Source: Pythium myriotylum (taxonomy: Eukaryota; Oomycota; Peronosporomycetes; Pythiales; Pythiaceae). From it: a stretch of 64,000 nt of DNA. The notes below the pieces were generated by a model. That model ran no database searches, was not told the origin of the DNA, and worked only from the letters and a program-made list of their open reading frames with translations. Both the position numbers and the translations under genes were made by a program. Each line of letters opens with the position of its first letter. The stretch's first letter is position 1. The stretch spans positions 498,501-562,500 of the forward strand of contig JALJCQ010000030.1 in the NCBI GenBank assembly GCA_023091665.1. The letters are read 5' to 3'. Positions 31,435 through 42,272 of the stretch are shown here, piece after piece.

Positions 31435-33581
31435 TCATTGAAAGTCGCATACCGTGACGTCGTAGAAAGGGATCTTGCGGAGGCGTAGATCGTCGAGGCG
31501 GCAAAGCTGCGGCGTGCCGACAACGCGCATGCTCGCATCTCCACAATCAACAACATCGAATACGGTGATGCGGTAGTTCCACAGTTTTTCGATGAAACGC
31601 AGCGGCGCCAGGGACGTGAGGATATACCAGTCGTCGTAAGAGATCAGATACTTACCCCCGCAGACTAGGTAGCTAAGGCGGCAAAGCTCGTACCCAAGTA
31701 GCACATGATCAAACTTACAAGTCTGCTGAACTTCCTGTTGGTTCCTGGGACGGACCTGCTTAGGGTGGATCATCACGCGAGACGGCCGGGGAATCAAAGG
31801 CACGAGTGAAGTTCGAGCAAGCTCAGGCCCCAGGGCCTTTGGCTGTCTTTGTTGCCGAGGGCGGTAAACTGCAGAACGACCGAGTCCACCAACATTTGAG
31901 GCTCGTAGCACTAGCGTTTGCTCGATCTCGCAGGCCGGGAAGCGTCGACACTTGGTACCGGATGTGGTCATCTTCTCAGCGAGCAACAGAGGGAGAAGGT
32001 TGGCCACCAGGATGCCCAGCTTAAAGTAAAACAGTGGCACCGCATTGCCGTTGATTCGGAGCGCGACATTGGTTGTGAAGAAGTCAGATAGTGAGAGTTT
32101 GTCGACTTCGGTCGAGAAGACAAGTGTCGAGAGTCGGCTGTCGATGCCGAACCACTTGGCGGCTGAGGTGAGGCCCGAAAAGTGGTGCAGCAAACACAAG
32201 AGCACGAGTGTCGGACCGAAAAATGCGTCGCTCATTCGGCGGTATGAGGCTTTTGCGACGATGTTGAGCAGACTGTAATAGTAAAGCACGAACTCTACGA
32301 TGCCTGGGTACATTATGAACCAGGCATCTGTGAACACATGCTGTTGGCCTTCAAAGAAACACCCGACTGAGAAGAATACACACAGTGTTGTCTTGAGTTT
32401 GGGTAGCAATACCAGCGGCATCAGATTGAATGCGCGTGAGCCAGAGAGCGCACCGATACCCGTGGTCTGCCACGACGCGACGCCGCGCCAGAACTCAACC
32501 CCATAGCCGCGAGCGAGACAAACCAGCGCAACAGCACGGTGAGTGTGGAAACGTTCGAGATCAAGGTGTCAAGTGAATATGCACTGGCAATCGTCGACTT
32601 CACCCTGGCGTCAAACATGAAGAGGCCAAAGCGCGAGCCGTTGGTCACGACCACCTGGTCTTGGCGCAGGAACTCGGAGATGGTTGTGACGCGACTGCCC
32701 CACGATTCGACGATGAGTCCGGATGTGCAGAGCTTAGAGATATCGCTGGTGTTACATTCGACCTCCTTGTCGGCGACCGTGTCGAACTGCCGCACCGCGA
32801 GCCCGTACGGACCGCCGTTCATGGACGTGATCATGTTGGAAAACCATTTCTGGCCGTCCAGGTCCTCGTACCAGCCATTCCGCCACTGGCCGCCTGGTTT
32901 CTTGAGCCACTCAATGGTCTTCGCCTCACGGTTCGCGCGCGGCGCACCGCGGAAGAGTCCGAAGCTCATGTCTTCCGACTGGTACATGCCGTTGAGGCGG
33001 AAGATGCACGCGGCGCCGTCCTCGCCTGGGATGACGTAGTAGACGTGGGCAGCGTTGTCCGCAAATGGCACGAGCAGGATCGGGAGTGCCTTGGGGATAT
33101 CTTGTGCAATATCGTCCGTAACAATGCGCAGGGTGTCACGCGTGACGCGAAAGCCCAGGGCATCACAACTGTTCTGGATTGCGTCCAACGAGTAGTCGAT
33201 GCGGTCGCATGCGCGTGCATATAGGTCGTAGGCGTATGCATTTAGAGTCATCCCGTTTCGTTGGACGACGCGGAAGCCTCGATCGGAAGATGGAACTTTC
33301 GTCGTCATCTTGGCATCAGCGAGTACGACGCTTAGCTGCGAGGGCAAGTATGTGCGGCCCTGCGCCATGCAGACGATTGCGCGGTCGGCGTAAGGTTCGT
33401 CATTGGATCCCGAGAGAGGCGAAAGTGGCTCAGCTAGACTGCGACCAAAGAAGAGGTCGCGATAGACGGTCGAGCTGTCCCAGACGGCGCCGAGAAGCTG
33501 CGCGACTACGAGCACGACCATGAGCAGCCACACAGTCCAGTTGAAGATCCCTAGTAGTAGCAGACGACAATAATGAGGCAT
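31435..33581 (-). CDS. Oomycete-type multi-span membrane protein, with apparent frameshift
   Basis: Two overlapping frames together look like one protein of about 715 residues. The first (from ATG 33581, MPHYCRLLLLGIFNWTVWLL) has an N-terminal membrane segment and a large extracellular-type domain (AYAYDLYARACDRIDYSLD, TSMNGGPYGLAVRQFDT). The second (to the stop at 31435) has several membrane helices (TLCVFFSVGCFFEGQQHVF, VEFVLYYYSLLN). The reading shifts near 32500-32520: frame one gives LLRWFVSL, and the continuation ARGYGVEFWRGVASW is in another frame. No splice donor explains it. It resembles a membrane-protein family I associate with oomycetes, of unknown function. Either a sequencing error or a true frameshift (pseudogene) is possible. 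In-frame sequence upstream of 33581 lacks an ATG. Confidence 0.6.
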
Positions 33582-33872
33582 CGTGAGTTTTAAAGCGAAT
33601 TCGGCTGTGTCGTTGGCTGTAGTCAATCGCCCACGCGACGGCTTTCTTGTGTACAATGAGTGCGGTCGTTTCACCCGTTTGTGAGACTATCTCAATGCCC
33701 ACGTATGCATTTAGCACGTGGGGACGTAGACGCGAGGTCACGATCGCACTGGGAGCTCAGTGGGAACGTGATCAGGACAGGGAAAGCGGTTTGATTAAAG
33801 TCACTCTCGTGTTTGGTGCAGATGCATACTATCGATAAGTCTGCTTATATTTACAACTTCTAAAACGAGCGA

Positions 33873-34526
33873 TCATAGACAATCAATGAGGTCGGACCAG
33901 TTCTCGTGTGTGAGCGTATCAATATCCAACGCAATGTCGTCTTCGTCCCCGAAAACTCCGGCTAGTCGAGACGCGTCCTCGGACAGCAGCCACTCGAGGT
34001 CGCCACTTTCATGCGGCAGCAGATCTAGCCAGAGATCGCTCAGGTTATCCTCTCCAGCGTCCAACATTAAGTCCAGCACGCTCTCCATCGCCTCCACAGC
34101 CTCGTTGTGCTTCTGCTTCTTGAAAGCCTCGTCGCAATCGCTGCCACTTGCGCTTCCAGACTCAGAGCCACAGCTCTCACTTCGCTCACGCTTCGCACCG
34201 ACCTTCACGTGTGGCGACACGATCCCTCCAGCAACCACGAGGCTAATCAGTTCGTTAGGCTTGCACTGCACTAGGACGTCGTGGCTGAACGTGCACACAC
34301 TCGCACGAGTCTTCGTCCACTTGCAGAAACCAAAGTTGTTCAGCTGACGCTGGAAGCTCGCAAACTTGTTGTGTTTGAAGTAGCGAGGTAGCACGTATTG
34401 CTCGAGGCGCGCGACGTCGTGGACTTGGAAGAAAGTACCGCAAGGTGACCATGCGATGATGGAGGCTGGCTCCGTGTCAAGGATGTCGTAGAGGACGCGG
34501 AGGAATTTCGGTGCCTTGGTCGTCAT
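33873..34526 (-). CDS. HSF-type DNA-binding protein, copy C
   Basis: This 217-residue protein is an A-type paralogue: it starts MTTKAPKFLRVLYDILDTEP, has the HSF domain at residues 4-91 with RQLNNFGFCK, and shares the linker GGIVSPHVKVGAKRERSES with copies A and A'. The tail is otherwise diverged and acidic and ends ENWSDLIDCL, keeping the W-x-x-L-x-x-C-L pattern of all five copies. A longer frame reaching 34775 reads through a GT repeat and is probably 5' UTR. It lies between the membrane-protein gene and the second carboxypeptidase, all on the minus strand. Confidence 0.92.
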   Translation of the reverse strand: MTTKAPKFLRVLYDILDTEPASIIAWSPCGTFFQVHDVARLEQYVLPRYFKHNKFASFQRQLNNFGFCKWTKTRASVCTFSHDVLVQCKPNELISLVVAGGIVSPHVKVGAKRERSESCGSESGSASGSDCDEAFKKQKHNEAVEAMESVLDLMLDAGEDNLSDLWLDLLPHESGDLEWLLSEDASRLAGVFGDEDDIALDIDTLTHENWSDLIDCL

Positions 34527-34541
34527 TGCGATCTTGTGAAA

Positions 34542-34565
34542 GTGTGTGTGTGTGTGTGTGTGTGT
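34542..34565. repeat. GT dinucleotide microsatellite
   Basis: Twelve GT units lie 16 bases upstream of the HSF-C start codon (CA on the coding strand), so in its 5' UTR or core promoter. The rest of the 34527-34932 spacer holds no gene. Confidence 0.9.
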
Positions 34566-34932
34566 TTTGGTTTTGATATCGTGGAAGATGTGAAAGTGAG
34601 CATTCGGTTGATGCTGATCGTGAGAAGAGTCGTGGGAAGATGTTGGAATGAGTGAATGAGCGAGTTGCGTCTGGTCGGGGAAATGTCGAGGAACCCACAT
34701 GTTCGTTCGTGCTCGGTTGACGATGCAGGGGATGGCGGTCGTGTGATAACGTACAGCAAAGGAGACGCGATTCACATTTAATCTCCATATGCTAAGAAAC
34801 TACGAGGAACGTGTAAGATTCATGTGGTCTCGGCTGAAGTGATCATACGATCCATCTATGGCTTTGTGGGCTACTCCAATGTATCCATGACTAACTGGCG
34901 AAATGTCGATCCCCAATAGCTTCTGGATTGGA

Positions 34933-36384
34933 TCAACTGAATGTCGATGGCACTTGCGTAAACCGACGTAAGAGCTCAAGTGCCACACTAGGTTGGTCAC
35001 GAGGAACCATCTACAACATAGCTCTTTGTCAGTTTCACCGCAGCTTCACTCGACATAAAGATTAAACACTCACGTGGCCTGCGTCATAGACGCGAACGAG
35101 GCTGAGTCCTTTGGCGGACCGCACTTGACCAACTTCCGCACCATCAAAATCTAATTTGTTCAGAGGACTTTGGTTGAACACGTTCTGGCCACTCCACTGC
35201 AAATCCTGCGTCCACTGCTCCTGCATGTTCCAGTGGCACATCGTATCAGCGTCACCTGCGTAGACAAGCACTCGCACACCATTCTCAAGCAGACTAGCGA
35301 CGTTTTCTTCGCTCTCTTCAAGATATTCGACAGCTGGAAGTGTCGCCATCACGTCGGAACTGCAGAGCGACCACGTTCTATCTGGGACGCCAAAATACTC
35401 AAGGGCGTACTCATTCACATAATCTTCGAGTCGGGAGAGCCAATAGCACAACCCAAGACGGTCTGAGAGGTTACACCGACGTCGAAGGTCGTACATGTTG
35501 TAGCCTTGACGAACCACGCTCGAGAGAGCCGTCATTTCAAAATCTGTGGTAGCACCGGCTGCTTGATGACACACCGGTGGGTAATCATCTGTGCTTCGCT
35601 CGTTATCGAGAGCAAGGGCTCGCATTCGCTTTTTCTTGCTTGCCCCAACTTTGAGGGCCCCGAGTGCCGTTCGGCATCGAAGGGACAAGTTGATCGCTGG
35701 TTCGACTCGCTCTCTCAACTCAGACTCGACACCGCTTATGATATCGCTTGCATACTTGTTTCCTTTCGCAAACGCCAAGTAGGTCTGCAGATTCGCGATC
35801 GGTGAGACCATCCCGTTGCCAATTCCGACGCCCTTGATTCTAGTTCTCCAATTTGGGTTGCGCTTCAACAAAGTGGTGCCGAGATCGGGCGCAAAATGAC
35901 CGCCGTAGGATTCTCCGAAAATGAAAAAATCGTTGGTTTGAAGAGACGGATACGACTCAAAGAATGCATCGACAAAATCGGCGAGGTCCTTCATGGCTCG
36001 CTTCTCTGTCCAGCGTTTTGGACTCTCGTACGCTAGGCTAAATCCTGTGCCGCGTGGTTGATCAACGAAGACAACGTGGGCATACGTGGTCCACGAGAAC
36101 TTGTTCTGCACCATAATGTTCTGTTCGTCATCGAATGTACATGGACCGAGTTCAAACAGTGCCCCAACCAAACCGGAACATCCAGGGCCCCCAGACAGCC
36201 ATAACACGAGAGGAATGCTATCAGCTGGTGCGGAAGAAGTCGAATCGAAGAGCACGTAGTAGATATCATTGAGAAATCCAGTGTGGCGAGTCAACTGCTC
36301 TCCACACAACGAGTGCGTACTATTGATGGCTCGAGTTGGGAACGCGAAAGCAACAAGGCAAGCTAGCGCCTGCACTAGCCGCAT
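34933..36384 (-). CDS. Secreted serine carboxypeptidase (family S10), second copy
   Basis: Two exons, 36384-35074 and 35010-34933, give 462 residues. A signal peptide (MRLVQALACLVAFAFPTRA) is followed by CGEQLTRHTGFLNDIYYVLF. WLSGGPGCSG, FGESYGGHFAPD (nucleophile Ser), YAGDADTMCHW (Asp) and YDAGH (His) give the S10 triad. The intron falls directly after the His codon, as in the copy at 2346-3769, and exon 2 restores MVPRDQPSVALELL. The paralogues share layout but are well diverged, so the duplication is older than the inverted repeat. Release of C-terminal residues from peptides, in the vacuole or secreted, is the expected role. Confidence 0.95.
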
Positions 36385-36856
36385 CGTTGCAGCTACTTTG
36401 CTCTGATCAGCTTCAATGACTCGGTGACTCTTCAGAATCCTCTCGCGAGATCAGATCCGACGACTTTTCGTGAACACACGATTGTAATTTTGGGGTAATT
36501 TCATGTGAATCCCATCCTAGAAAAATACAGAGTCAAAGTTGTCATCTCCACGAGGGGCTTCAGAATGGACATCATCGTCCTCTGTCGTCGAGACGCAATT
36601 GCCAGAACCAAGCGGAGCTTCTTCCACCGCGGGCATCACGAACAACCTTCCCAGGAGGCTGTACTCAATCGAAGAGCGAGCTATGCTGAGAATGGAATGT
36701 GGGCCATTTGCTAGAGTGCTCTACCAGTATTTTAGCGTCCACTGCACGAAGAAGCCAATATCACTCCATACCTTTTCACGAAAGTATTCTTTCAAAAAAG
36801 GATGGTCTTGTACTATGCCACCTTCCTCGTTTGACGTCAGATACCGAAGTGGAGCG
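36385..36856. other. Intergenic region with an unexplained plus-strand open frame
   Basis: This 470-base gap lies between the carboxypeptidase 5' end and the HFM1 3' end. A plus-strand frame from about 36521 to 36868 is open after a plausible acceptor (CATCCTAG) and reads protein-like (RLYSIEERAMLRMECGPFAR, VLYQYFSVHCTKKP). It lacks a start codon in good context and partners for splicing. It may be a fragment of a lost gene. I do not call a gene here. Confidence 0.3.
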
Positions 36857-39800
36857 CTACTTGTATGAGTACCTGGAAGAAAGTTTGTTAGTCTCGAAAA
36901 CAGAAATCATCGCTGCATACTCACGCTGCCCTGGCTTTTCAGCGCTACAAAAATTTCTCTGTGTGGCCGGTTTCGTGCACGTCAGCTTGGGAGTCTTCAC
37001 CGTGTCTTTAGACGGCATCATGTGGGGTTTCACTGTGTCAACTATTCTTTCCTCACTCATCGGCAAGGGTGTCTTCTTGTTCCGCTTAAAGCGGAACTTG
37101 TCGAACATGTTCGAGGCACACAGCGCATTTATGTTCGTCTCGCCCTTTGGACGTTTGCTCGTTCTTGTTTCTATGTCAACGGTTCCGGACCCAAAAGCAG
37201 GGGTGGAGAACGTAGCTGTCATTTCACGTTTGATGTTTTTCTCGCAATCGAAGTGATCGTGCCCCAAAGTAATAGGTTTCGTTTGCTGCGCAGAATCCCT
37301 AGTTGGCGATTCCAAACGGCGTTTCATTTTAACCAAATATTTTGGCATTTCTTGCTGCCGAGCCTTCGCATGGCGCGTTTCTAGTCGAATGATGGAGCTT
37401 AAAATCGAACTTGGTGCGTTCCGAGCTTCACCTAAGTTGTTGGCTTTGGCAAGAATATCATCATTTTCTTGCCTTCCTTCTGAAACCGAGTCACAGGCCG
37501 AGCCTATGTCCAAATCAACTCGAACATCCAGACCAACGATGTCATCCCGAAGAAATCGAATAAATACTTTCTCTTGGACATCCTCTGGTATATAAACCTC
37601 GCACTTGTAGATGAAATCAATGCTCCGCTGATAGTGTAATATACTGGATGCAATCCAGATAAGTAGGCTGCCTGATCCTGGTGACAGTTTTGGCTTGGAT
37701 GTGGATATAGAAATCCTCAGAGTCTTTAGAGGTCCCTTCCGGTCAGGATCCCAACTTGTAGAGATGTGGAAATCCTTGAGCTCGGCTGCACTCTGTATGA
37801 GACGCTGACCGACAGCAGGTCTTTTTCGCAAAAACGAATCGATTCTTTCCGGGTTGGCTTGAGCTAACCCACGAATGGACCGTAACCCGATATATTCTAG
37901 AGCAGCAGCGGTAGATTTCTCTACACCAGGGACTTGAAGCAAGCAGAGTGGCCCTGTGTTATCATCCCATGATCGCAGTATGAGGCATCTCTGAAGTCGG
38001 AGCACAAGGAGCAGTGTCCTCCCGTTCGCACTCTTCTGGAAGTAATCTATTGCGACTAATACACATCAGGTAAGTTTGTAAGCCAAGCACGTAGACAGCA
38101 ACTTGGTCTCCACCTCCTAGTATGCGAATGCCTTCCTCGACTATGCAAGTTACTTCTTGTCCGAACCCGTGATCATCAAGCTCCGCGTTGCTGAGAACAG
38201 CTTGAATCAAAACGTTTGTCTTCGCAGTGTCAGTCGTTACTGAAAGTGAACCTTCTGGGCTTCGCACTGGATACCGAGTTGCAGTTTCGTTCATCTGATT
38301 TAGCAGGGATCTCTCGTTTCTCCTCACTTGAACTTGAACCTCAACGCACCCAGATAAAGCTGAGAGTAGGCTTTCGAGCGTTAACTTAGTATCGTCCAGG
38401 CCAACGATCATTTTCATCGTCGCTATTCGGACACAACCTTGGCACATTGACCCCCCGGCAGGTGTTGCAGTCAGACAGAATTTTCCTTTCCGAAATATCA
38501 TCCCCGACAACTCGAGATATTCGATCGCACGGAGAAGAACTCCTTCTACTTTTGCGATGTCACACGTCGACCCTTCCTGTGCTGCATAGAACGATTGCTA
38601 AAGCAAAAAATCGGTGAGAGTTCTCACTACATGATACATTTGTGTACGTACTCGAAACCACTGCTTCGCGGACTCGATATCTGCCACTAAATGGGCCATT
38701 AGAGGGTAGTGGAGATTATAAACAGAATCCGGATCTGTACCTCCCCCCAGCACAATTTCTGCGCATAAAATTTCACCAAGGCAGTGGTGAAGCTGGCTTC
38801 GAATATTGAGATTCGCTACACCACTGTCATCATTATCAGTGACCCAGAAGGTGGCAGTCGAAACTCGTGGAGCACAAACCTCATCACCGCTTCCAAACGA
38901 TTGACTAGCTTGCTCTCTGCTAGTACAACTGCAGTTCCAGAACTTCATACCCGAGTGTAAGAGGTAGCTTCAAGATACGAAGCGCTCAACGAATAAGTCA
39001 CCGGTCGAAGCTTGGCCTTCCAGCTCTCCCTATCATTTGCAACAACTGGCTATCTGGATAATCTGCGTACCCACTTCTTCCTTGGTAGAGCTTCGTGTGT
39101 TTCACAATCACTAAATGTGCGGGCTTGAAGAGGTATAAGCCTATTGGTCCACACATTCCGATGGAGGGCGTATGAACGTACCAGATTTACCCCAACGGCG
39201 AGCGAGCTAGTGCAACTTTTGATGTGTAAATGGTCGAGTTGGATAGATTTCGCAGTCAAACCAAACCGACGCACCACAAAACAGGGAGAAAGCTCCTTCT
39301 GAACATGTTTTCGACGGCCTCTCTGTTACAGACCGTGAGAATTGTCTGGTGCGCATAGAGCAAAATGATCGATACCGTTCGGCCGAGTTCAATCCAGCAT
39401 GATGAAAGCCAATACCGCTCTCTAGCGTCTTTCGAAGTGTCCGGTCTGCAATCGACTGAAAGTTTCGTGAAGACTTTGTACTACAGCCTGGTCTTGCTCA
39501 ATTCAAACCTTTTGTATCTTCCTCAAATGTGACTGTATATCTCAGGTGTTAGCGAGAGTAGCTTCTCCTCTATGTTGCCTCGAGATAAAACTCACCAATC
39601 TCTCGCTTTTGTTCGGATCCAGAAGCTCAGCACGTTTGACTTCTGACGAAAGATACCTGTAGTGTTTCTTGTGATATAATCCCACAGGACGGGCTACTGC
39701 GTAAAAGTACCTGGCCAAGCGAATTGCTCCAATCCTTGAATTACAAAACACGATAGTGGGCTTTCCGTTCGAAGAATCACGAATTGTTTTGAGTACTTGG

Positions 39801-40983
39801 GCATCCAAGTTTCTGCAACCAAATCACTTAATCGATAGTCGAGCAGCGATGTGGGAATATCACTGCCTACCGCTCAAATACAAAAGAATTGGATGCGTCT
39901 CCACATCCGACCACTCGCCATGTTAAGGGGACTAAAGGTATGCTGTTAGTGCAGGTTGAGCTACGCATTAAAGAATCGTTAAGGATAGCGTACCAGGCCG
40001 ATACTCGCTCCCGAACTATCGAAGACACTTCGTCAAAACAAGTATAAACGCAAAACCGTTCGTATGCAATCGTCTACCTGAAACAGCCCTTTCTCGGGGC
40101 ATTTGAACCAGTCTCCAAGTTCTTTTGCGTTTGAGAATGTTGCTGACAAACCGATTATTCGCCTAGACAGGTAGTTAGACTTAGATCATGGGTCTCCAGG
40201 TGGTCGATGGCGTACAGGTTGCATATTGGTTGCCAGCTGAATTCATCACGCTCTCTCTTGGCAAGATTCATCATGCGCAACAGCAAAGCTTCTAGGATGC
40301 CACCTCGCGATTCGTCCCCAATATGATGGATCTCATCAACCAAAAGAAGTTCGACACTTCCCACTAGACAGCGTCTTCCGTATCCTCCGCGCGTTATTGC
40401 GTCCCACTGCTTGATCGTGAGTCTCACTGCGAATTAGCTCAGCTGGAGAGCATCCACCATCAAACCTTCTCTGGTGTGGTGAGTATCACATGAGCTCCGA
40501 CCACTTCATCCTCATCGACCTCTCGGGTGTCTCCCGAGATCTCGACAAACCTCATCCCAATCGTTGACTCGCCAAACCGCAAGCGCCAGTCCGCAAGCCT
40601 TTGCGTTGCACCCGCAATTCACTAAACATCCGCAAACAAGCATGTTCAACTCCACTCACCGCTCTTGCAAAAGCGCTTTCACCGGTGCAATGTACACGGC
40701 CTTGCCATGCGCACTTCCCGCTGCGCGCTCGAACCCTTGCAGAAAGGCGGCCTCCATCACCGCTGTTTTCCCAGATCCTAGATCGAGCGAAAGACCACCC
40801 ATCAGCGCTTGTCCACTCACCCATCACAGCGCGTCCTCTACCGGTCGGCGCGCAGACCAGGAGGTTGTCGCGGCCGGCGAACGCGGCACGCAGCACGCGC
40901 CGCTGCACGCGCGTGAGCATCTCGTACTTGAAGCATTGCAGCAGGCGCGCGGGGAACACGTCGCGCGTGTACACGTCCTCCAT
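36857..40983 (-). CDS. HFM1: Meiotic DNA helicase HFM1/MER3
   Basis: This is a many-exon gene (at least eleven short exons) whose introns restore every helicase block. Exon 1 (40983-40842, [15 protein letters not shown]) splices to give [14 protein letters not shown] (Walker A). [41 protein letters not shown] (DEIH box), [57 protein letters not shown] and [14 protein letters not shown] follow. The winged-helix and Sec63 regions come next ([17 protein letters not shown]), with a basic C-terminal tail. HFM1/MER3 is a Ski2-like 3'-5' helicase that stabilises recombination intermediates and promotes crossovers in meiosis. Some exon edges between 39500 and 38950 are approximate. An upstream in-frame ATG (41151 or 41115) is less likely because that stretch matches non-coding repeats nearby. 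Confidence 0.9.
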
Positions 40984-41035
40984 GTTGCCTCGGGGTTTCG
41001 AAGATGGGGAAATGACCTGAACAGGAAGGGGACAC

Positions 41036-41135
41036 TTCAAGGGGAAACCAGAGTGATGGTCAGTGATGTTTTCTGAAATGTGAGGAAAACGAGGCGGGTT
41101 TTGGAGAGAGGGCATTCGTGATATTTCGACAAGTG
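41036..41135. repeat. Dispersed flank repeat, copy 1 (upstream of HFM1)
   Basis: On the plus strand this contains CCAGAGTGATGGTCAGTGAT, GAGGCGGGTTTTGGAGAGAG and CATTCGTGATATTT. It matches copies 2 and 3, which are the 3' flanks of the two small paralogues at 42267 and 44599. Confidence 0.7.
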
Positions 41136-41159
41136 ACTGATGAATTGACATCTGAAACG

Positions 41160-42198
41160 TCCTGCTGTTGTCTCGTCAGTAGCCTGCAAAGAACACATCA
41201 ATTTGTCTCGGGATCTGACAGCAATCCTGATTGCTGGCTAGTTCTATGACCGAGTGGATTCCTCTTTGCTGCTGGATTTTTAGTGCGGGCGGCGGCCAAA
41301 CAAGGCATGATTTTCGTTCAGGCGGAGGTGATAATGTTCGAGATGATCCGTGTAGATGAAGTGTTCATGGTCGTGTATTTTATATCCAGTGGTACAGAGG
41401 ACCGATGGCTTGGTCTCGCAATACGAAGAATCGGTTCCTCCGATCGCCTTACTAGTTTTGCTGGTCTAAGCCGGACAAATCACGAGTTGCACTCGAGTGA
41501 CGCACCACATTCGCGCTGGGTCCATTGAAGGAAGCTGGAAATTGACCCAACAACAGCAGCACGTTTTTCGTATCCCAAGAGAGTGGAGATTTGCTCGAGC
41601 GGTAGAACGGGCCAATTCAAGACATATGTAATAATACCCCACGTTGGACATTTCCCTCGAAGTCAACGCGTTTGAAAATACGGCGGAGGACTGGCAGCGT
41701 GTATCTTTCGGTCCAGGAGTTCGCAGGCGTGCCAAATATAGTTTGTGGTATCCTTCGTCCTTGTCGCAAGTTGGTCCTTGTTTGCTATCCTGTCGAGCCG
41801 CGCATCGCCATTGTCTTTGATAGATCGAAACCGATATCAGGCGATAGTCCCGGCAGTGACTACTCTCGGACGTAGGCGATCAACCACGCGGAGTATGGAT
41901 CTTGCGTTCAGCAATACTGCACTGTGGCTTTGGTGGCTAGACCCAACCGGCTGAGCTGCAAGGCTGTCATCACGCTTGGAGAACTCTCGCTGAACACTTG
42001 TCTTTCGTGAAAGATCCCTTCGTGCGACAGAAACCACCGCGTCGGGCCTGCTTCCGTTCAAGCCATCGAATCGCAAGTTGACGCACGGACACGCCACGGC
42101 CTGCAACGGCCAGAAGTCTCACGTTAAGCGTGCGTATGCCTTGTAGCTTCCCCCTCCATCTTGCCTCGGGTCTTCGTGGCCGGAGAATGCTCAGCGAG
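41160..42198. other. Intergenic region, about 1 kb
   Basis: There is no convincing gene. Open frames are short on both strands. The right part (about 42130-42251, minus strand) reads like a decayed copy of the HFM1 5' leader, including CCCGAGGCAA-G-ATGGAGG against CCCGAGGCAA-C-ATGGAGG at the HFM1 start. Confidence 0.45.
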
Positions 42199-42272
42199 GG
42201 GAAGCCAGAGTGTTGGTCGGTGATACGAGGCGGGTTTAGGAGAGAGTACATTCGTGATATTTTAGGTTAGTG
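42199..42272. repeat. Dispersed flank repeat, copy 2 (3' flank of the first small paralogue)
   Basis: It contains CCAGAGTGTTGGTCGGTGAT, GAGGCGGGTTTAGGAGAGAG and CATTCGTGATATTTTAGG, closely matching copy 1 at 41036-41135. Confidence 0.7.

Noticed and set aside
36857..39400. HFM1 as a pseudogene, because the frame seems broken many times
   Set aside because: Each break is removed by a short intron with GT...AG ends that restores a conserved helicase or Sec63 motif.
40420..40460. tRNA A-box-like sequence (TTAGCTCAGCTGG) in an HFM1 intron
   Set aside because: No B box (GGTTCRA), no acceptor-stem pairing and no cloverleaf could be drawn; it coincides with an intron.
41970..42251. 93-codon minus-strand frame as a gene
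   Set aside because: Its start resembles the HFM1 leader repeat; the translation is Arg-rich and probably a decayed copy.
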